A DNA stretch of 64,000 nucleotides from Patiria miniata. Its lineage: Eukaryota > Echinodermata > Asteroidea > Valvatida > Asterinidae. Positions 33,021 through 46,934 of this stretch are shown here, piece after piece. Both the position numbers and the translations under genes were made by a program. Under the pieces are notes generated by a model. It was not told the origin of the DNA and made no database searches. It saw only the letters and a list, made by a program, of their open reading frames with translations. The DNA lies in assembly GCF_015706575.1 (NCBI RefSeq), contig NW_024037075.1:11779746-11843745 (forward strand), read 5' to 3'. Position 1 is the stretch's first letter, and the number at the start of each line of letters is the position of its first letter.

Positions 33021-35367
33021 GTCAGGGAGATGATGACATGCTTTCGTCTCGCTGGATTTCAAGGCACGGGGTTGTATTTTTTATTTCTCTTTTTTTTAGT
33101 GGAGTTATTTTGAGCTGCTTTCATATTCCAGTAATTAGGCGCGGAGGGACAAAAACATGTTTTGCTTGGCTTTGAATAAATTGCGGGCATTAAGAGAATC
33201 TTTGTGGGAGCTTTAAATAACTTGTTGTTTGAAAAAGCGCTTCCTGTAGGCGAAATTTGGCAACCCTTATTGGGGGCAATCAAATGCAACGAGACAACTT
33301 GTTTTTTTTTATGTTCGAAGAGCGAGTCATGAATTCTCTGCACTGACAATAATATGGCAGTATCCTATGCAAGATATGAAACTGATATACAATTTTTTCA
33401 GGTCTGGAGTTTGTACATTGTACGCTGCACAGCCTTTCACACCTAACGGTAGTTCCGTTCACCTGTGTGCGACTAGGGGTCAAAGGCAATTTAGGCCCCC
33501 GTAAACATCATGGCACAATGTACTTAAATAAAAATAGAATATCGGAGAATTTCCTGGCCACTGCTAAACTCTGTTTATTTGCTTTTGTTGTTTCCTCACA
33601 GACTTTTCAGTTACAATGCTGTACTTCACAAAAGGTCAGGCCCTCAATCCCATATATTTTGAGTTCAAAATAAACATCCCATGAAAAAAGGGGGCGGGGC
33701 TGGGGAGGGGGAGAGACAAAATCTGAAGGTGTGTACAAAAGTGACAAGGATCAGAGGATGCTTTGAAATTGTGTTTAACATTTTCAAATTGTAGAAACTG
33801 AATCAAGCTTCTCCTTCGTTCGAACATCTTAGAACCAACAAACTGAAGAATTTCATGTCCACATGAAACACGATGGGCATTTTTCAAGTTTGAAAAACCT
33901 CCCATGTGCATAAATGACAATTGTACATTACTGACACGGTACAAATGTACGTGTATAAGACCTGCTTGTTAACTAATTCACTTCTTTCTGATCTCGGCAA
34001 TTACTCCTTTTCACGTACACACGTAAAAAAATTACATAACCTGAGCAACAAAAAAACCTGCTGTCATGTTTCATGCACTTCGGTATCATGAAACACCAAA
34101 CCATTTAATGTTTTTTTTCCCGCCTATAGCATAACATACCCGTACCACGCCGTCACGAGCCAGCCGGAACTAATCTTTTGTTTGAACTCATAAAAGGAAG
34201 GGGAAAAACAAGGCACCCAAAATCAACATGTTTTTGTACATGTGTCGTGATTGCGCCAAAAATAAACCACAGCGGCAGCTCTAATCAAAAACACCATTGC
34301 AACAACTCATTGCGTAAAAAATAACACGAGGAAGAAAAAAAACACGGAACCCTTTTCTATCCCCTACCTATCCCTTTTTATATCCTCTCGTTCAATGTTT
34401 TTTTTCCCCTTTCACTGTCGATAGGCCTACGCACCAGTGCCTGATAAAAAAAAAAAACATGCTCAGGCCTGCGTGTGCATGTGCGTGCGTGCCTGGGCAG
34501 AAAATACTAGCTTATTTATTCTAAAAATAAATGAGTGTTACTATTTTTGGACGGGCCGGTTGAATCTTTCTCTTTTTTTATTGATGCTGGCAGCCTGCGC
34601 TGAATTCAGGCGCGAGGTCTCACAGGGAGCCACGAGAGTTAATATTAATCACTTACATGCAGACTCGATAATTTTCATGCAATTCACAGCTTTTCCGATA
34701 TCTTTTCTTTCTTTCTTTCTTTTTTTCCCCCCGCGCTGTTGGAATGAATACATGTACAGGGGACATTGACACTTGCTATCTTAATCCGTAAACACGTACA
34801 AAACATGCAAGTGGTTACGTTCTGGTACACACGTACATCATGCATATACCGTGTACATTCCCATGCATTATAGACTTGCAAGGAATTTATCGGTTATGAA
34901 TTTAAAAGTTCGCTTTTTTGATCATATTTTTGGGTTCAATTAATCGGTATTACCAAATTAAAAAATGAAAAATAAATTGTGTCAAAAAATTCATATATCA
35001 CTTTCTGGGGAGGGGCTCTGTGACATACAACATATTTTGTGTTTCAGGTATTTGTGAAATTGGTTTTTTTTTTAATTGCATTGCATTTGCAATGCAAAAA
35101 AAAAGGAAATATCTCACTTTTTAACCTACAATGTAGAGGTGCAATACATACATGTATGTGCCGGTGCGTGTTCAAGCAACGAAGAGGCTGAAATACACGA
35201 ACCTCCATTATTCTACATCAAGATTTGCTTTTGTATAATGTCAACTTTTTGGGCATGTTACCATCAATAAAAACAAAGGAACCCAATATTTGGGAAATTT
35301 ACATGATGAGATATTCAATGTTTTAATAATCTATGTATATACCATAGGTTCAGGCTTTATCCAACCA
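33021..35367. other. Gene-free, nothing strongly supported
   Basis: MEF2-consensus CTAAAAATAA at 34521 and a (TTTC)n tract near 34703. No coding. Confidence 0.5.
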
Positions 35368-35370
35368 TTA

Positions 35371-35740
35371 GGCCAAAAAAAAAGTCTCCGGTTTCTGGTA
35401 TGGAGCTTGCCCAAAAAGTGGTGCGGCGACGCAGCTTCTTCTTCTTTTTTTTACCTGATGTTTTTGCTTCAAATGTTGGCTGATGACTGCAAATGGTGCC
35501 TGACTAAACTTAGTGCAAATATATGGGAGTCCAGAGTGGGCCACATAAAGCTTATTCTTGACCATAACCCAATCTAACAACACGTTAAAATTGTGCAGCA
35601 GCAGGATTCCAGTCAAACCAGTGAGTTTGGCGGTTTTGAGACATCATCTTTTATTGAAAAAAAACTTTTTCATTTTGCCGACGCGCATGGCTACGGCGAC
35701 GCGCGCGCATACCAGAAACCGGAGACTTTTTTTTTTGGCC
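35371..35740. mobile_element. PIF/Harbinger-like MITE, copy 1
   Basis: Ends GGCC-A(n)-GTCTCCGGTTTCTGG and its inverse form terminal repeats of about 30 bp. TTA flanks both ends (35368-35370, 35741-35743), as for Harbinger target duplications. Confidence 0.8.
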
Positions 35741-36263
35741 TTAGCAGCTGTTTTTACACTGTATCCAAAGACCACAAATGTTTTTAATTACTATCCAAAT
35801 AAAACAACAAACACAAACCACTAATAACGAAAATACTGTATCGTCAGTGGCTGTTTGTTTTAGTATAGATTTAATATTTCCTCGTTTTTTTTTTCCCCCG
35901 GTCATTTAGAAATGGCACGCAATCCTTGTTAGTTTAACCTTACTAATGTAACGCGTGTGTACACACATTTGTTAATATTTAGGACGGCAAACCTAATTTT
36001 TCATTTGTTAACAAAAATGAGAATGCGAGTTAATTGAAGACAATTTATTTTTCAGTGATTTTATTGCCCTGCGCAAAGAATGAAGTGCAGGATATGGATA
36101 ATAAATATGTTGGGTTTTTTACGCTTGAGTGAAAAGGATTATGTGGCTATATAGATCAATTGCAATACAAGAAATACACTTTCAAGCTTTTAAATTTGCT
36201 TCCATATGGGATGGTTAGGGCTTGAGTGAGGGAAAGGAATGTTTGGGGAGGAATAACGCATAA

Positions 36264-36493
36264 GGGCAATTCCGCGGTTACTCACGTTACATTTTTGATG
36301 TATTTTTGAGTTTCCTTGGGCTGTAATTACCTTACTAAAAAGGTTTAATACCTGTTGGTAGATAGAGTAGACCTAGACCTAACTAAGCACCAAAGATGAC
36401 ATCCAGAAAAATGTGTTATGCATGATAAACAAGACACACAAAATCAGTTACTCACGTTACGAAAATGTAACGTGAGTAACCGTGGAATTGCCC
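36264..36493. mobile_element. MITE with GGGCAATTCC ends
   Basis: Ends GGGCAATTCC-CGGTTACTC and its inverse, with ATAA on both sides. A related copy lacking the left end lies at 37358-37553. Confidence 0.7.
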
Positions 36494-36599
36494 ATAAGTT
36501 ACAATTGGATGTATTTTTATTTATTATCCACATCCAACAGCAGAATAAACCGCCAATTACAGGACTGGTTAAAAAATATTATACAATTATTAAAAAAAA

Positions 36600-36790
36600 T
36601 ATATATATATATATGTACACAAATATGATCAAAAAGAATCATTATAAAAAATATATATTGATGATATAAAAACAAATTAAAAACAAATTATATGTATATA
36701 GGGATGAAACGAGCACTGTGAATTATGTGATAGGAGATGATTTCATTGGATATGCTTATACAGATATATAAAAATGCAAAAAAGTAATGG

Positions 36791-36833
<43 letters not shown>

Positions 36834-37340
36834 CAACGCACATATACTTGAGACAAACACAAAGACAACAACAAAACAAACAAAACAAAATAACAAAAAG
36901 AAGAGAAAAAAAGGAGAGTGAAACAAAACAACAAACGTAACTAAACAAAACAAAACAAGACAAGACAAGGAAAACAAAGTAAAAAAAAAACAAACAGAGC
37001 AAGACAGAACAAAACAAAACAAAAATCCAAACCAAGCACAACAGAACAAACTGACCAAGGGAAAACAGAACAAAAAAGTAAGAAAAAAATACACTATCTA
37101 AGAAAAAACAAGATAGCAAGAGTTTTGTTACAGAAATAAAAATAATAAAAACTCACATGAAAGAAAATAAATTTGGAGAGAAGTGATGACGGTATAAAAA
37201 TATTAAAAAGAGTTGCAAAAAACGGATGGTAATACATATATTTGAAGTAATCGATGACAATTCATTCAAGTGTGTTAAAAATGGAGTTGCAAAAAACGGA
37301 TGGTAATACATATATATAAAATGAAAGCAACAATGCAATA
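36600..37340. repeat. A-rich low-complexity block
   Basis: (AT)n at 36601-36613, a 34-A run at 36793-36826, AAAAC/AACAA repeats, and GAGTTGCAAAAAACGGATGG occurring twice (37211 and 37283). The long minus-strand Phe-rich frame is a composition artefact. Confidence 0.8.
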
Positions 37341-37357
37341 AAAAAGTAAAAAAGTAA

Positions 37358-37553
37358 AATTTTTGAGTTTCCTTGGGCTGTAATTACCTTTACTGAAAGG
37401 TTTAATAACTGTTATCCCCATGGTATATAGAGTAGACCTAGACCTAACTAAGCACCAAAGATGACATCCAGAAAAATGTGTTATGCATGATAAACAAGAC
37501 ACACAAAATCGGTTACTCACGTTATGAAAATGTAACGTGAGTAACCGTGGAAA
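37358..37553. mobile_element. Partial copy of the GGGCAATTCC MITE
   Basis: It repeats GAGTTTCCTTGGGCTGTAAT through GTAACGTGAGTAACCGTGG of the 36264 element. The low-complexity block 36600-37340 separates the copies. Confidence 0.65.
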
Positions 37554-38005
37554 AGTTACAATTGCGGGATTGAGGAATGTTTAATGTGCATGTACACCCG
37601 ACTCAAACTTCACTCGACATACATTTTTGTTATCCATCGCAATACTTCAACCACCCCCCCCCCCAAAAAAATGAATAAATAAATAAATAAATACAAAATA
37701 CATAAAAAAAAAAATAAGGCAAGTAGAGTAGGCTTCCATTACCCCGTGCAAAATGGACAACACGGCGCCCTATACATGTAGGCAAGAGCAAAAACCAAAA
37801 AAAAAAAAAATTGTAGATCCTCACCCGACCTAGATTTTAACTGTTAAAACCAAACAAGTGTAATGATTTTCAGAGACGGGGGCCCGGGATCTTTCAGTGG
37901 GCAACTGATGGTTGAAAGGTTCATGTTTGCTTGGAATGGATTTATGAAAATCAGTGATCCGAGTCGCTTGTAGTTGCTAAGACACAGAGACCCCCTCCTC
38001 GCTTA

Positions 38006-38325
38006 GGCAAAAAAAAAAATAGTTCTGCTTCCGATTACATGGCATTTGAAAATAGGGTAGGTACATTGAAGGTAGGGAAATTATTTTAAGTATCGTTTTC
38101 GGCTTTTTTGTTGGCATTTTATTTGTTGGCAATTTTATTATTATTTTTTTGGCAATTTGTTTCATATGGAGGTGTCTGCGTGTAGTCAAGGGTAAAAGGT
38201 AGTAATTGATGATTTTCGGGGTTTTTCCCTCATTTTCCCCCCAAAAAATATTAGGGTAGGAGCTGTCAAAATAGGGTACATGTGTAGGTAGGGTAACTGG
38301 AAGCAGAACTATTATTTTTTTGGCC
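38006..38325. mobile_element. Harbinger-like MITE, second family, copy 1
   Basis: Ends GGC-A(n)-TAGTTCTGCTTCC and GGAAGCAGAACTA..GGCC with TTA on both sides. The interior holds TGTCTGCGTGTAGTCAAGGG. Confidence 0.75.
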
Positions 38326-38594
38326 TTAGAAAAAAAATGAATTATCATTTGAGATGGGTAATTAATTTAGTGTGTTATATTTTGAGGACATGTGCATGTA
38401 CTTATACATCCATGGATGTTTGAAATTTCATACTAAAACTGCCAAAATGCAACAACATTCAAGAGTGGTTAAAAGCTGTTGTACCGGTACAATATTACAT
38501 TTGGGTCATTCCATAAATTTAGGCTTCAAAAGTGTGACATTCTTCCTGTCCTTGTTACCTTGGAGCTTTGTAATTTGCCATCCAAGTATCATAA

Positions 38595-38862
38595 TGCCCC
38601 CCAAAAAACTTCTGCTTCCGATTACATGGCATTCAAAAACAGGGTTAGGAAGGTAGGGATTTTTTTTGTGGGGGGGGGGGGCAATTTTTTTGTGTACGAT
38701 CATATGGAGGTGTCTGCGTGTAGTCAAGGGTAAAAGGTAGTGATTGATTGTTTTGGGTGTGTTTTTCTCATTTTTCCCATAAAAAAATAGAGTAGGGGCT
38801 GTCAGAATAGGGTACATGTAGGTAGGGAAACAGGAAGCAGAACTATTTTTTTTGGGGGGGCC
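38595..38862. mobile_element. Harbinger-like MITE, second family, copy 2 (diverged)
   Basis: It has the same TTCTGCTTCCGATTACATGG start, the shared interior word, and the GGAAGCAGAACTATTTT end, 270 bp after copy 1. Confidence 0.7.
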
Positions 38863-39501
38863 TCAATTACGAATGACTTCAAACAATTTTATATTTGTTG
38901 GGTGGGTAGTTTACTTTTCATAATCACTCTTGGAGGATGACTGCATTAAACATATTAATTTAAGGATTGCATCCAGAATAATAAAATCATAGATGTCAGG
39001 CGTATTGTACAAGGGAAAGAAAAAAAGTGGACCTCAAATTTATAGAATGGCCCCTGGAGAAAACCTTATTTGCAAAAGTAGGCCTATATTATGTCGAAGT
39101 GGCCAGTTAAAGCAGTTCTATGTACGTACCAGTTTATGAGTCAATTACTAAAACAAAACACATATACGAAACAAAAACCACAAATGATGACAACAAAAAT
39201 TCGACCGCTTTTTGAGATCCCAGAGGTTTCATTTGTCCAACAGCTTTTACAAGGATCGCTTTCACAGAGAGATTATGAAATCAATGGATCACAGCAAGGC
39301 TGGCCCGAGATGCCCTGAACCCGTTTTCTTTTCTTGCGTTCATCCGGTGATAAGAATGCCTTTATGTCAGAACATCACGAACAACAACTTAACAGAGAAG
39401 GGAAAAAAAGCAAATCAATGAGGATTGTCTGGCGCAACATTACAGACAAGGGATTCTTTTTTTCGCAATGAACAAATCGATACAGATGTGTTTTTCAAGG
39501 A

Positions 39502-39511
39502 CTAAAAATAG
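39502..39511. promoter_or_regulatory. MEF2 site CTAAAAATAG
   Basis: An exact consensus in gene-free sequence (ggaCTAAAAATAGatgg). Confidence 0.5.
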
Positions 39512-39913
39512 ATGGTGCAGACACGGAAAGTGTGCAGGCATTGTTTTAGCGGACAATAGGTGTTCTCAAGCGAAGTCACGCTAAGGTTTTTCTAGGAATT
39601 GGAAACTGGAGGTGAGCTCTGTTTAATATTTGATGAACACACGTTTTTGGTACAGTGTACATGGAATTATCTCAAGTGTGTCCTTCAATTAAAATACTAC
39701 AAAATGTAGTAACAACCGGCGACACAACTTCACATGAGGATTTATGTCCTAATTATGTTCATTTGAATTATTTTATGAAAATGAATTAAAACTTTTGCAA
39801 ACTACCAACTGACTGGATTGACAAAATTAGCTGGCCTTATGTTTCAGTCTTAAGCAAGACCTTTCTCAAAGGCAACAATTTTACAATTGGGTAGGATTTT
39901 GTCAATTTAACCA

Positions 39914-40160
39914 GGGGCCAATTTCACGGCGCTGCTAAGCACAAAATTGTGCTTAGCACAAAAAAGGCTGGCTTATAAAAGCAGGTTACCAGCCAAAACT
40001 CCACGGAATGTACATGTATGTTGCTTGTGATTAGTAATTCAGCTGTTGTTTGCTTAGCATAAAAAACAAATGGGGTTTTGGCTGGTAACCTGCTTTTATA
40101 AGCCAGAAATTTTTGTGCTAAGCAAATTTTTGTGCTTAGCAGCGCCGTGAAATTGGGCCC
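39914..40160. mobile_element. GGGCCAATTTCAC fold-back MITE
   Basis: The ends GGGCCAATTTCACGGCGCTG and CAGCGCCGTGAAATTGGGCC are inverted and continue with repeats of GTGCTTAGCACAAAA. A second inner inverted pair is GCTTATAAAAGCAGGTTACC and its complement. The length is about 247 bp. Fragments of the family are at 5857 and 46679. Confidence 0.75.
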
Positions 40161-41364
40161 AGTTCACACGCAAAAGTTTTGCGGTATTCGGAACGGATGA
40201 CGGATAAACACGCAACGAGCGAGGCTGGAAATATCTGTCAGCGACCCGCTCACAGCGAGTGAGGCCGGAAATATCAGGGTGTGCTACCCGCAGATGACGG
40301 CTTGAACCCATCTGGCATCGAGGTTCGTTAAAACAATCCCGTGCCTGAGTCCGGTCGATGCCAAAATAATCCCGGCGCGAACTGGTTAAAAAGGCTCCTG
40401 GAACAAAAAAGTGGTGCGTTTTTTTCATATTATTAATAAAACTAAAAATCACCTTCAATCCCGGCCAGTATTTTAATAACACGCATTCCTTTCAGTTTAA
40501 ATGTAGAATAAAGCTATTTTTTTAATTTACATATATCCGTAAAAAAAATTTAAAAATTCAGTACCTAATTCTCAGAAAAAGCCTCAATTGATATGGAGTA
40601 CATGTACGTGCAATGTAACACGGATAAAACTAGCACACAATGTATGTAGTTCATTTGTATTCCATTTACCATTAGAACACGTGACATGACTAACCACAGA
40701 TTTCACACTGCACAGCTAAATATCATATTTTTATGGATGAGAGATCAATGATCAGAAGGTCCAAACACAAAATTTAACAAAAACATCGTTTCGCATACGA
40801 AAACATGGTCTCCGATATGTCAAAGGCTTGGCGTGTGCACATACATGTATCTAGGTAATCTATTTTTCTAGTCTATTTTATTCCCTCTTCTTCTTCGTTT
40901 GGAAAACGGCAAACTAGATCTGGGGCCAAATCAATGCTGCTCTTTCTCTAACTCTTGTGTAATACGACACCCCGCGCAAACACCCAAGCTGGAAATGGAT
41001 TTACGGTATGTACGGGAGTGGGCTGGTGGAACCACGCTGTTTTTTTCTTAGTTGCTTAATTTTTTTTAATTTTTTTTTTATTTAATTTAAACTAATCAAC
41101 TGTTGTGAAGGTCATCGGTCCATAAATAGACTTGGTACATGTAGTTACCAGACAAATAACACAATATCAAATCATTGTTAGTAAGTAATTGACCCAAAAA
41201 AAATTAATAAAAATGATTGAAGTTTTATGAAATACATACTTGTAACATGTACAGTGCATGATTTCATATTCCAAAGTCTATGTACAATGTACAATGTACA
41301 TGTATACATGCAAGTATGAACCATCAGTGCTGGAAGTGCTGACCAGTATAAAAAGCATGGTGAA
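40161..41364. other. Gene-free sequence
   Basis: AT-rich with ACATGTAC words near 41245-41312. No element ends were recognised. Confidence 0.5.
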
Positions 41365-42078
41365 TTTATAGTCGGTCGTGCGATGGTTGCACGACTGAAA
41401 AACTGATGCGCGATCATTTTACAATGTAAACGCAGTTTACAGTCGTCGCTGAAGCCGCAGCGACTAGTCACTGAAGGACGCTGGCGACGTACATGTAGCT
41501 ACAGATTTCAAATAACTGAACTTTGACATGGTCGCTGACCTCGATTGTAATCAGTTGACCAATGGGCTTGCTTGATCCATACGACATAATGAATATATAT
41601 GCAAATATGACACTGGTATTTTATGGACGTCCGTCCTTAAGTTAAGGCTGTGGGGACGAGCAACATTTTGTAAAGCAATTTCCCGGTATTTTGTTATTTA
41701 GCGGGCTGGTGACTGAATCAAAAATTCACACCAAATATTCTTTACAAAATTTCCAGCAAATACTTCTCGAAAACTAAATTTGTACCTGATGCTGAAGAAC
41801 GAAACATCAGAAATCAATGATAAATAAATGTTATTCGTTTATAACCTGCGTTTTTAACAAATGTAACATGAAACAACAAATGCCAGAGTGAGAAATAGTA
41901 ATATTTTGTTCAGTAATGGGGATGCTTGATCGTCACACACTTCACAGTTGAATTGTGCGCGTAGTGCGTATGATGCACATACCGGTATGCTTCCAACCGT
42001 TGCGCGTATTCTTACAAAGGGTTTAGCATTCAGCGACCATCAGCATCGGACGTTTATCGTCGCGTGACCGACTATAAA
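41365..42078. mobile_element. Terminal-inverted-repeat element, TTTATAGTCGGTC ends
   Basis: TTTATAGTCGGTCGTGCGA at the left is inverted as TCGCGTGACCGACTATAAA at the right. It is about 714 bp and no transposase was recognised. Confidence 0.6.
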
Positions 42079-42726
42079 CTGGGATTAAGGCAGTGTCAGA
42101 AACAGGTGTTTGAATCTACGTGTTGTCAGTTTTTTGCCCATTTTAGCTGTGACTGATAAAGACCTACACAATAGCTCAAAACAAGTCGTTGTCATGGCTT
42201 ATGCAAGACACATGTACTCCCGCATAAATGTGGAAGACTCATAATATCACTGCATACTATACTCTCGCAATTACGTGGTCTTGTTTCAGTATCACTTTTG
42301 ACCTCTCCCGATCTTATCAACGTAGCACAAAAACAAACCCAGCAATTAGCGCTATTATTAGCCATGGCAACTAAATTCAATCCGTCCTTTTTTCACCCAA
42401 ACGTGCTTCGAACTTCTCCTCCGATCCCCACATTTTTTTTTAAAGTCTCCTTCCCTCAAATCAAGTTTCGGTTTCAGTCAAGACTGGAACTCAGTACCAC
42501 CGAGCACCGACTGCAACAATGGGAGGGATAAAAATAACCACCGCTTTTTTTTTTTTTTGTGGCAAGTTCGGCTTTCACTTTGGCTCAGAGATTTTCTATC
42601 AATGTCAGCGAACAAAGGCGAGTGACTAAGCACTTCAAAGAGTTCAACTTTGGTTGCAGGTCTACAGTGTACATGGATCAGAGAGCACGGTGGGGATTTA
42701 TTTCTTCAAAATGTGCAATCGCTGTC

Positions 42727-43150
42727 CAGGGTTCTAATAATCTACCAGTAGTCATTGCTCGGAACAAGCCAACCTTGTAGGAATTGTCGTAATGACCCGG
42801 AAACGTACATTGTACCTACCGATTTAAAGAGAAATCCCTGTTCAAAACTGGTGAAGACAGGACAGGTACCATATACAAATGTACCCTGTGGAGGTTTAAA
42901 AAAGTGTGCCGGCAGGCAAAGTTTTTTACACACGTTACTTATCGTTGTTTATTTTTCGCTGTGTCGTACGGCCAGTGCGCAATGCTCAAAGTCGCTGCGC
43001 TTGTATATGAACAAACGGCAGATATTTTTTTTCGCAACCAAAATTTATAGCGTAGCGGTAGCGTAGCGGTAGCGTAGCGATTTAAGCGTAGCGCTCATTT
43101 CCGAAAGCGTAGCGGGTGCTAGCGCTATTTGATGCCTGGTTAGAACACTG
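42727..43150. mobile_element. Possible hAT-like element with GCGTAGCG repeats
   Basis: Ends CAGGGTTCTAA and TTAGAACACTG are near-inverted. An 11-bp tandem AGCGTAGCGGT lies at 43049-43080 and more GCGTAGCG words to 43120. No target duplication was seen. Confidence 0.35.
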
Positions 43151-45958
43151 CACGTTAGCAATGGAATCCATGAGAACCCAAAGCTGTGCATATAGACGTT
43201 TTCACTGTTTTCTAAAAATGTTTTGTATCTACTGAACCTTCAACAAGTTAGTGGTTCAATGCACCCTTCTTCAGATTTGGAGCAATTTTGTTGCTTCAAA
43301 CGAAAAAAAATTGCACAAAAAGCAAATACCTTTAAGCAATTTGGGCGATTCACAATGCAGTGCGCCACCAAGGGTTTGCCACGGAGAGTTCATTTTTCCC
43401 AGTGCATTGTGGGAGATGGTCAACAAATTCGCAGCAAAGCACATGAGAAATTGTTCGTTTTTCCGGTCCGTAATTTCGTAAGCGTATGATTGATATGATC
43501 TGTTTGCCCTTTTCTTTTCTTTTTATCAATATGGTATTTTTTGTAAGGCGGCAGAACGCTATGCCTCAATCTATAACAAATTAGCTCCAGTTGTCTACTG
43601 ACACTCATTCAAATGGGCTTACTATTGGAAACGAGGTTGGAAATAAAGTAAGCACTGGGGACGAGGTTGCATCACCATAAACTGTCTCGCACACGTGTAC
43701 AAAATTTGTATTTTTTTTTATTTTCTATGGAAAACAGATGCTCACAATATCTCTGCTTTCATGCAATGTCATGCATTATTTAAAATTTATGACTATGTTT
43801 GTGCCATTAAAATCTATGGCCGAGAACTGACGAGCCATAATTTCTGACAATATTTATTTATTTTTTTTTTTTTTAAGGAACTGAAAATTTATGGATCCTG
43901 GTGAAAAAATACATAAAAAGCGTCCAGACAGACAAAAGGCTGTTTACCATTTACATGACTTTATTGAAATGAATAATTTAATTACCTTTGTTTCAAAGAA
44001 TAAAAGTTTATGGATCGTGGTGGAAATGTCTCGTTTGATGGTATTTTCGCGTGGGAGTTGGTGGAAACGGTCATAAAAAAAATTAATAAAAACCTCAACT
44101 CCTGATAAGCCATTCCAATGACAGATATTGACTTCTGTAGAAGTTTTCTTTCTTCTTTGTCAAGGACAGTACACATACATTTGTACCATGCACATTACTA
44201 ACTCTATGTAGCATTGTTCTTGAGGTTTTTTGATTTGTTTTGTTGGCATAATCTTTATCTGTTTAGATGGATGGGAGTAACAGAAGTAATGGCAAGAATG
44301 AACAGTAAGCAATAAATACGCGAGTACATGTACATGTCGTTTAGGCTCTGACATGCACTAAGGTCGGCCCAATCTTTTCAGTTTCACTAGCCACGAAGTG
44401 AGTCCACGAAAATAGCCTCGGTACAGGTCCAAACATAATGCATTTACCGTCCCTTCTAGGTTTAAACACCTCCTTTATTTTAAGGACAAGGACGACGGTT
44501 ATGTGGGTCATGGTACGGCCACAACAATAATCTTGTGTTGAATAACCACAAAATTGAGAGAAATATGGAGCCTGAGCAAGGCCAGTGACAAGTTCAAATT
44601 CTTCACGTCTTTGTTAACTTTTCAATGGACGTGGCCTCTGCCTTTGTCCGTGAAAGTGAATTTGGATGCCATGGTCCGAGGTAAATTGAATGGGTTTATA
44701 TAAAAACGCAGCTTTTTTTTTTTCTTTTTTCTTCTAAAAATGGGTCGGTGAATGGCTAAATTGAACTTGCATACCAGCAATTGTTTGGTAACTCAACTGC
44801 TATTTATAAATAATCAAAATGGTCAAATGATTTTTTTTTTCACAAACAAGAGGGTGTTTCAGTAAGAAAGACGGAGTTCACGAACAAACAAATATAATGC
44901 ATGACATGGTAAAACAAACTAAAAATTGGGGGGGGGGGGGGGCTGGGAGACAGGGGGGGTGGAAGAGGATAAACCCTGACCCTAACTCCCTAGGGGTGTG
45001 CAAAATCAAATTGAAATTGGAAGATTCAGGACTGTTAGGGATTTCTCTGTTGATTGGAGATACATAGTACATGTTGTACATGTTGTAGTTGTAATAAGTG
45101 AACAAAATATCTTGACCACCGTAACTCATAAATGTTTAACAAAGTACAGGTATGTGCATACATGTATACACATGTACAATGATACACATTTAGAAACTAC
45201 GTTTTCGTTTTTTCTTTTTCTTTTGTTTTTTTTGCGTTGTAGATTATGAAAACATTAAACACAATAAAAAACATCTTGCAGGTACTGTCTGCCAGGTTGA
45301 GCATTTCCTTGTCATTGCGTGTATCTGCGAACTGCATGCAGATCAACGACATCAACTACACGTACATAAACTGCGACAAGTGTCTCTCTTTCTGAGCAAA
45401 TAGACAGGTCTTGATTGTTAAGTGTTTAGAGACAGAGATGAGATGTTTACAACCGAATTAATTCAGAATTTCAAAGTACATGAAGAGTTTGAGATACTCT
45501 TGTACACTCAGAAGAGTGTGCCCTGAGGTCCAACTCATACGTCATGCAAATTATAGAGCGAATCAAATTTAAAGTGTAATTTAACAAACGTCATAACAAA
45601 AAGTTCTACATTTGTCAACAACTGGTCGACAACTGGACGTCATGAAATTTGCCGTTTTCACAGATTCTGTTGCATACGTACCAGGTAGTTGCAACATTCT
45701 TCCGTAATTTTTTTAAGATAGACACTTTTCAAATTTGGTTTCAACTCTAAATCCGAGGGCTTCTTTAATTTGGACGGGAATACCACAAAAACAGAAGAGA
45801 AAGTGAAAGATTTTGAGTTGAACTTCTTCTTTTTTCACCCTGGAAAGGTCTTAATTTTTTTTTTCCAAACTAGGGTAATCACCTTAAACGCTTTAAAGTT
45901 TAATCCCAAAGGGTGTGTGAAAAACCTTCTAAAATTGGGAGAAAAATCAGGACTGTTA
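43151..45958. other. Gene-free sequence
   Basis: A family-4 MITE fragment near 43270-43330, MEF2-consensus CTATTTATAA at 44800 and a G run at 44929. No coding. Confidence 0.5.
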
Positions 45959-46335
45959 GGCCAAAAAAAAAAGTCTCCGGTTTCTGGTATGGAGCTTGCC
46001 CAAAAAGTGGTGCGGCGACACGTTTTTTTTTTTTTTTTACCCGTTTTTTTTGCTTCAAATGTCAGCTGATGACTGCAAATGGTGCCCGACTAAACTTACA
46101 TGTTGTGCAAATATTATGGGAGACCAGAGAGGCCACATAAAGCTTCTTCTCGATCATAACCCCATCTAAAAACACGTTAAAATTGTGCAGCAGCAGGATT
46201 CCAGTCAAACCAGTGAGTTTGGCGGTTTTGAGACGTCATCTTTCATTGAAAAAAAAACTTTTTCATTTTGCCGATGCGCATGGCTACGGCGACGCGCGCG
46301 CATACCAGAAACCGGAGACTTTTTTTTTTTTGGCC
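45959..46335. mobile_element. PIF/Harbinger-like MITE, copy 2
   Basis: Nearly identical to 35371-35740, same orientation, with TTA on both sides. Confidence 0.8.
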
Positions 46336-46678
46336 TTAGGTTTAAGGATTATTTTTTTAAATCCAGGTGCTTCTTTAAACAATCCCTCTATAAGATTATC
46401 TTCCAAATCAATAATTCAACATGAAGAATCTCGTACTAACTTGTGTGAGAAACAGTTTGACCACAGTCTCCAGAAATTCCATCATAACAACAAGTGGCCT
46501 TCCGTTCATATCAATTCAAGATTTTTTTTTCAAGTGTGTGAAACAGTTGGCTGCTGGTTTGAAGCAAAGTTCACTAGAGTAACAGATCCCAGGGGGAGAC
46601 TGGTAGGACCAGCGGGGCCAAAATTAAAATCGGAACGGATGACCTGATTCACGCAGAGATTTTTAACTCCCAATATCA

Positions 46679-46800
46679 CGGGCCAATTTCACGGGGGATA
46701 CTAAGCACAAAAAGATTGTTACAAGCAAAGACAATATTTAGTTAGCAAAGAAAGGCCTCCAGCCAAAATGTTATACACTGTACAAATACTCACATTGTAA
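46679..46800 (+). mobile_element. GGGCCAATTTCAC element, partial
   Basis: It begins GGGCCAATTTCACGGGGGAT then CTAAGCACAAAA as in the 39914 element. The other end is lost. Confidence 0.45.
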
Positions 46801-46934
46801 AGACTCATTCTCAAATAATTTTTGCTTTGTTCATAAAATGTTCTGCTTGGAAGCTTTTTTTATACTTGACATCAAAACGCAAAAAGGCAAAAATCCAATA
46901 TATTTTCAAAACACATGCCAAAAATGGCAATTAA

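Noticed and set aside
36275-36300. Donor-like CGTGAGTAAC on the minus strand
   Set aside because: It lies in the terminal repeat of a MITE and recurs at each copy.
36688-37119. 143-codon minus-strand frame rich in Phe, Leu, Cys
   Set aside because: Produced by an A-rich low-complexity block; no start context, splice signals or family resemblance.
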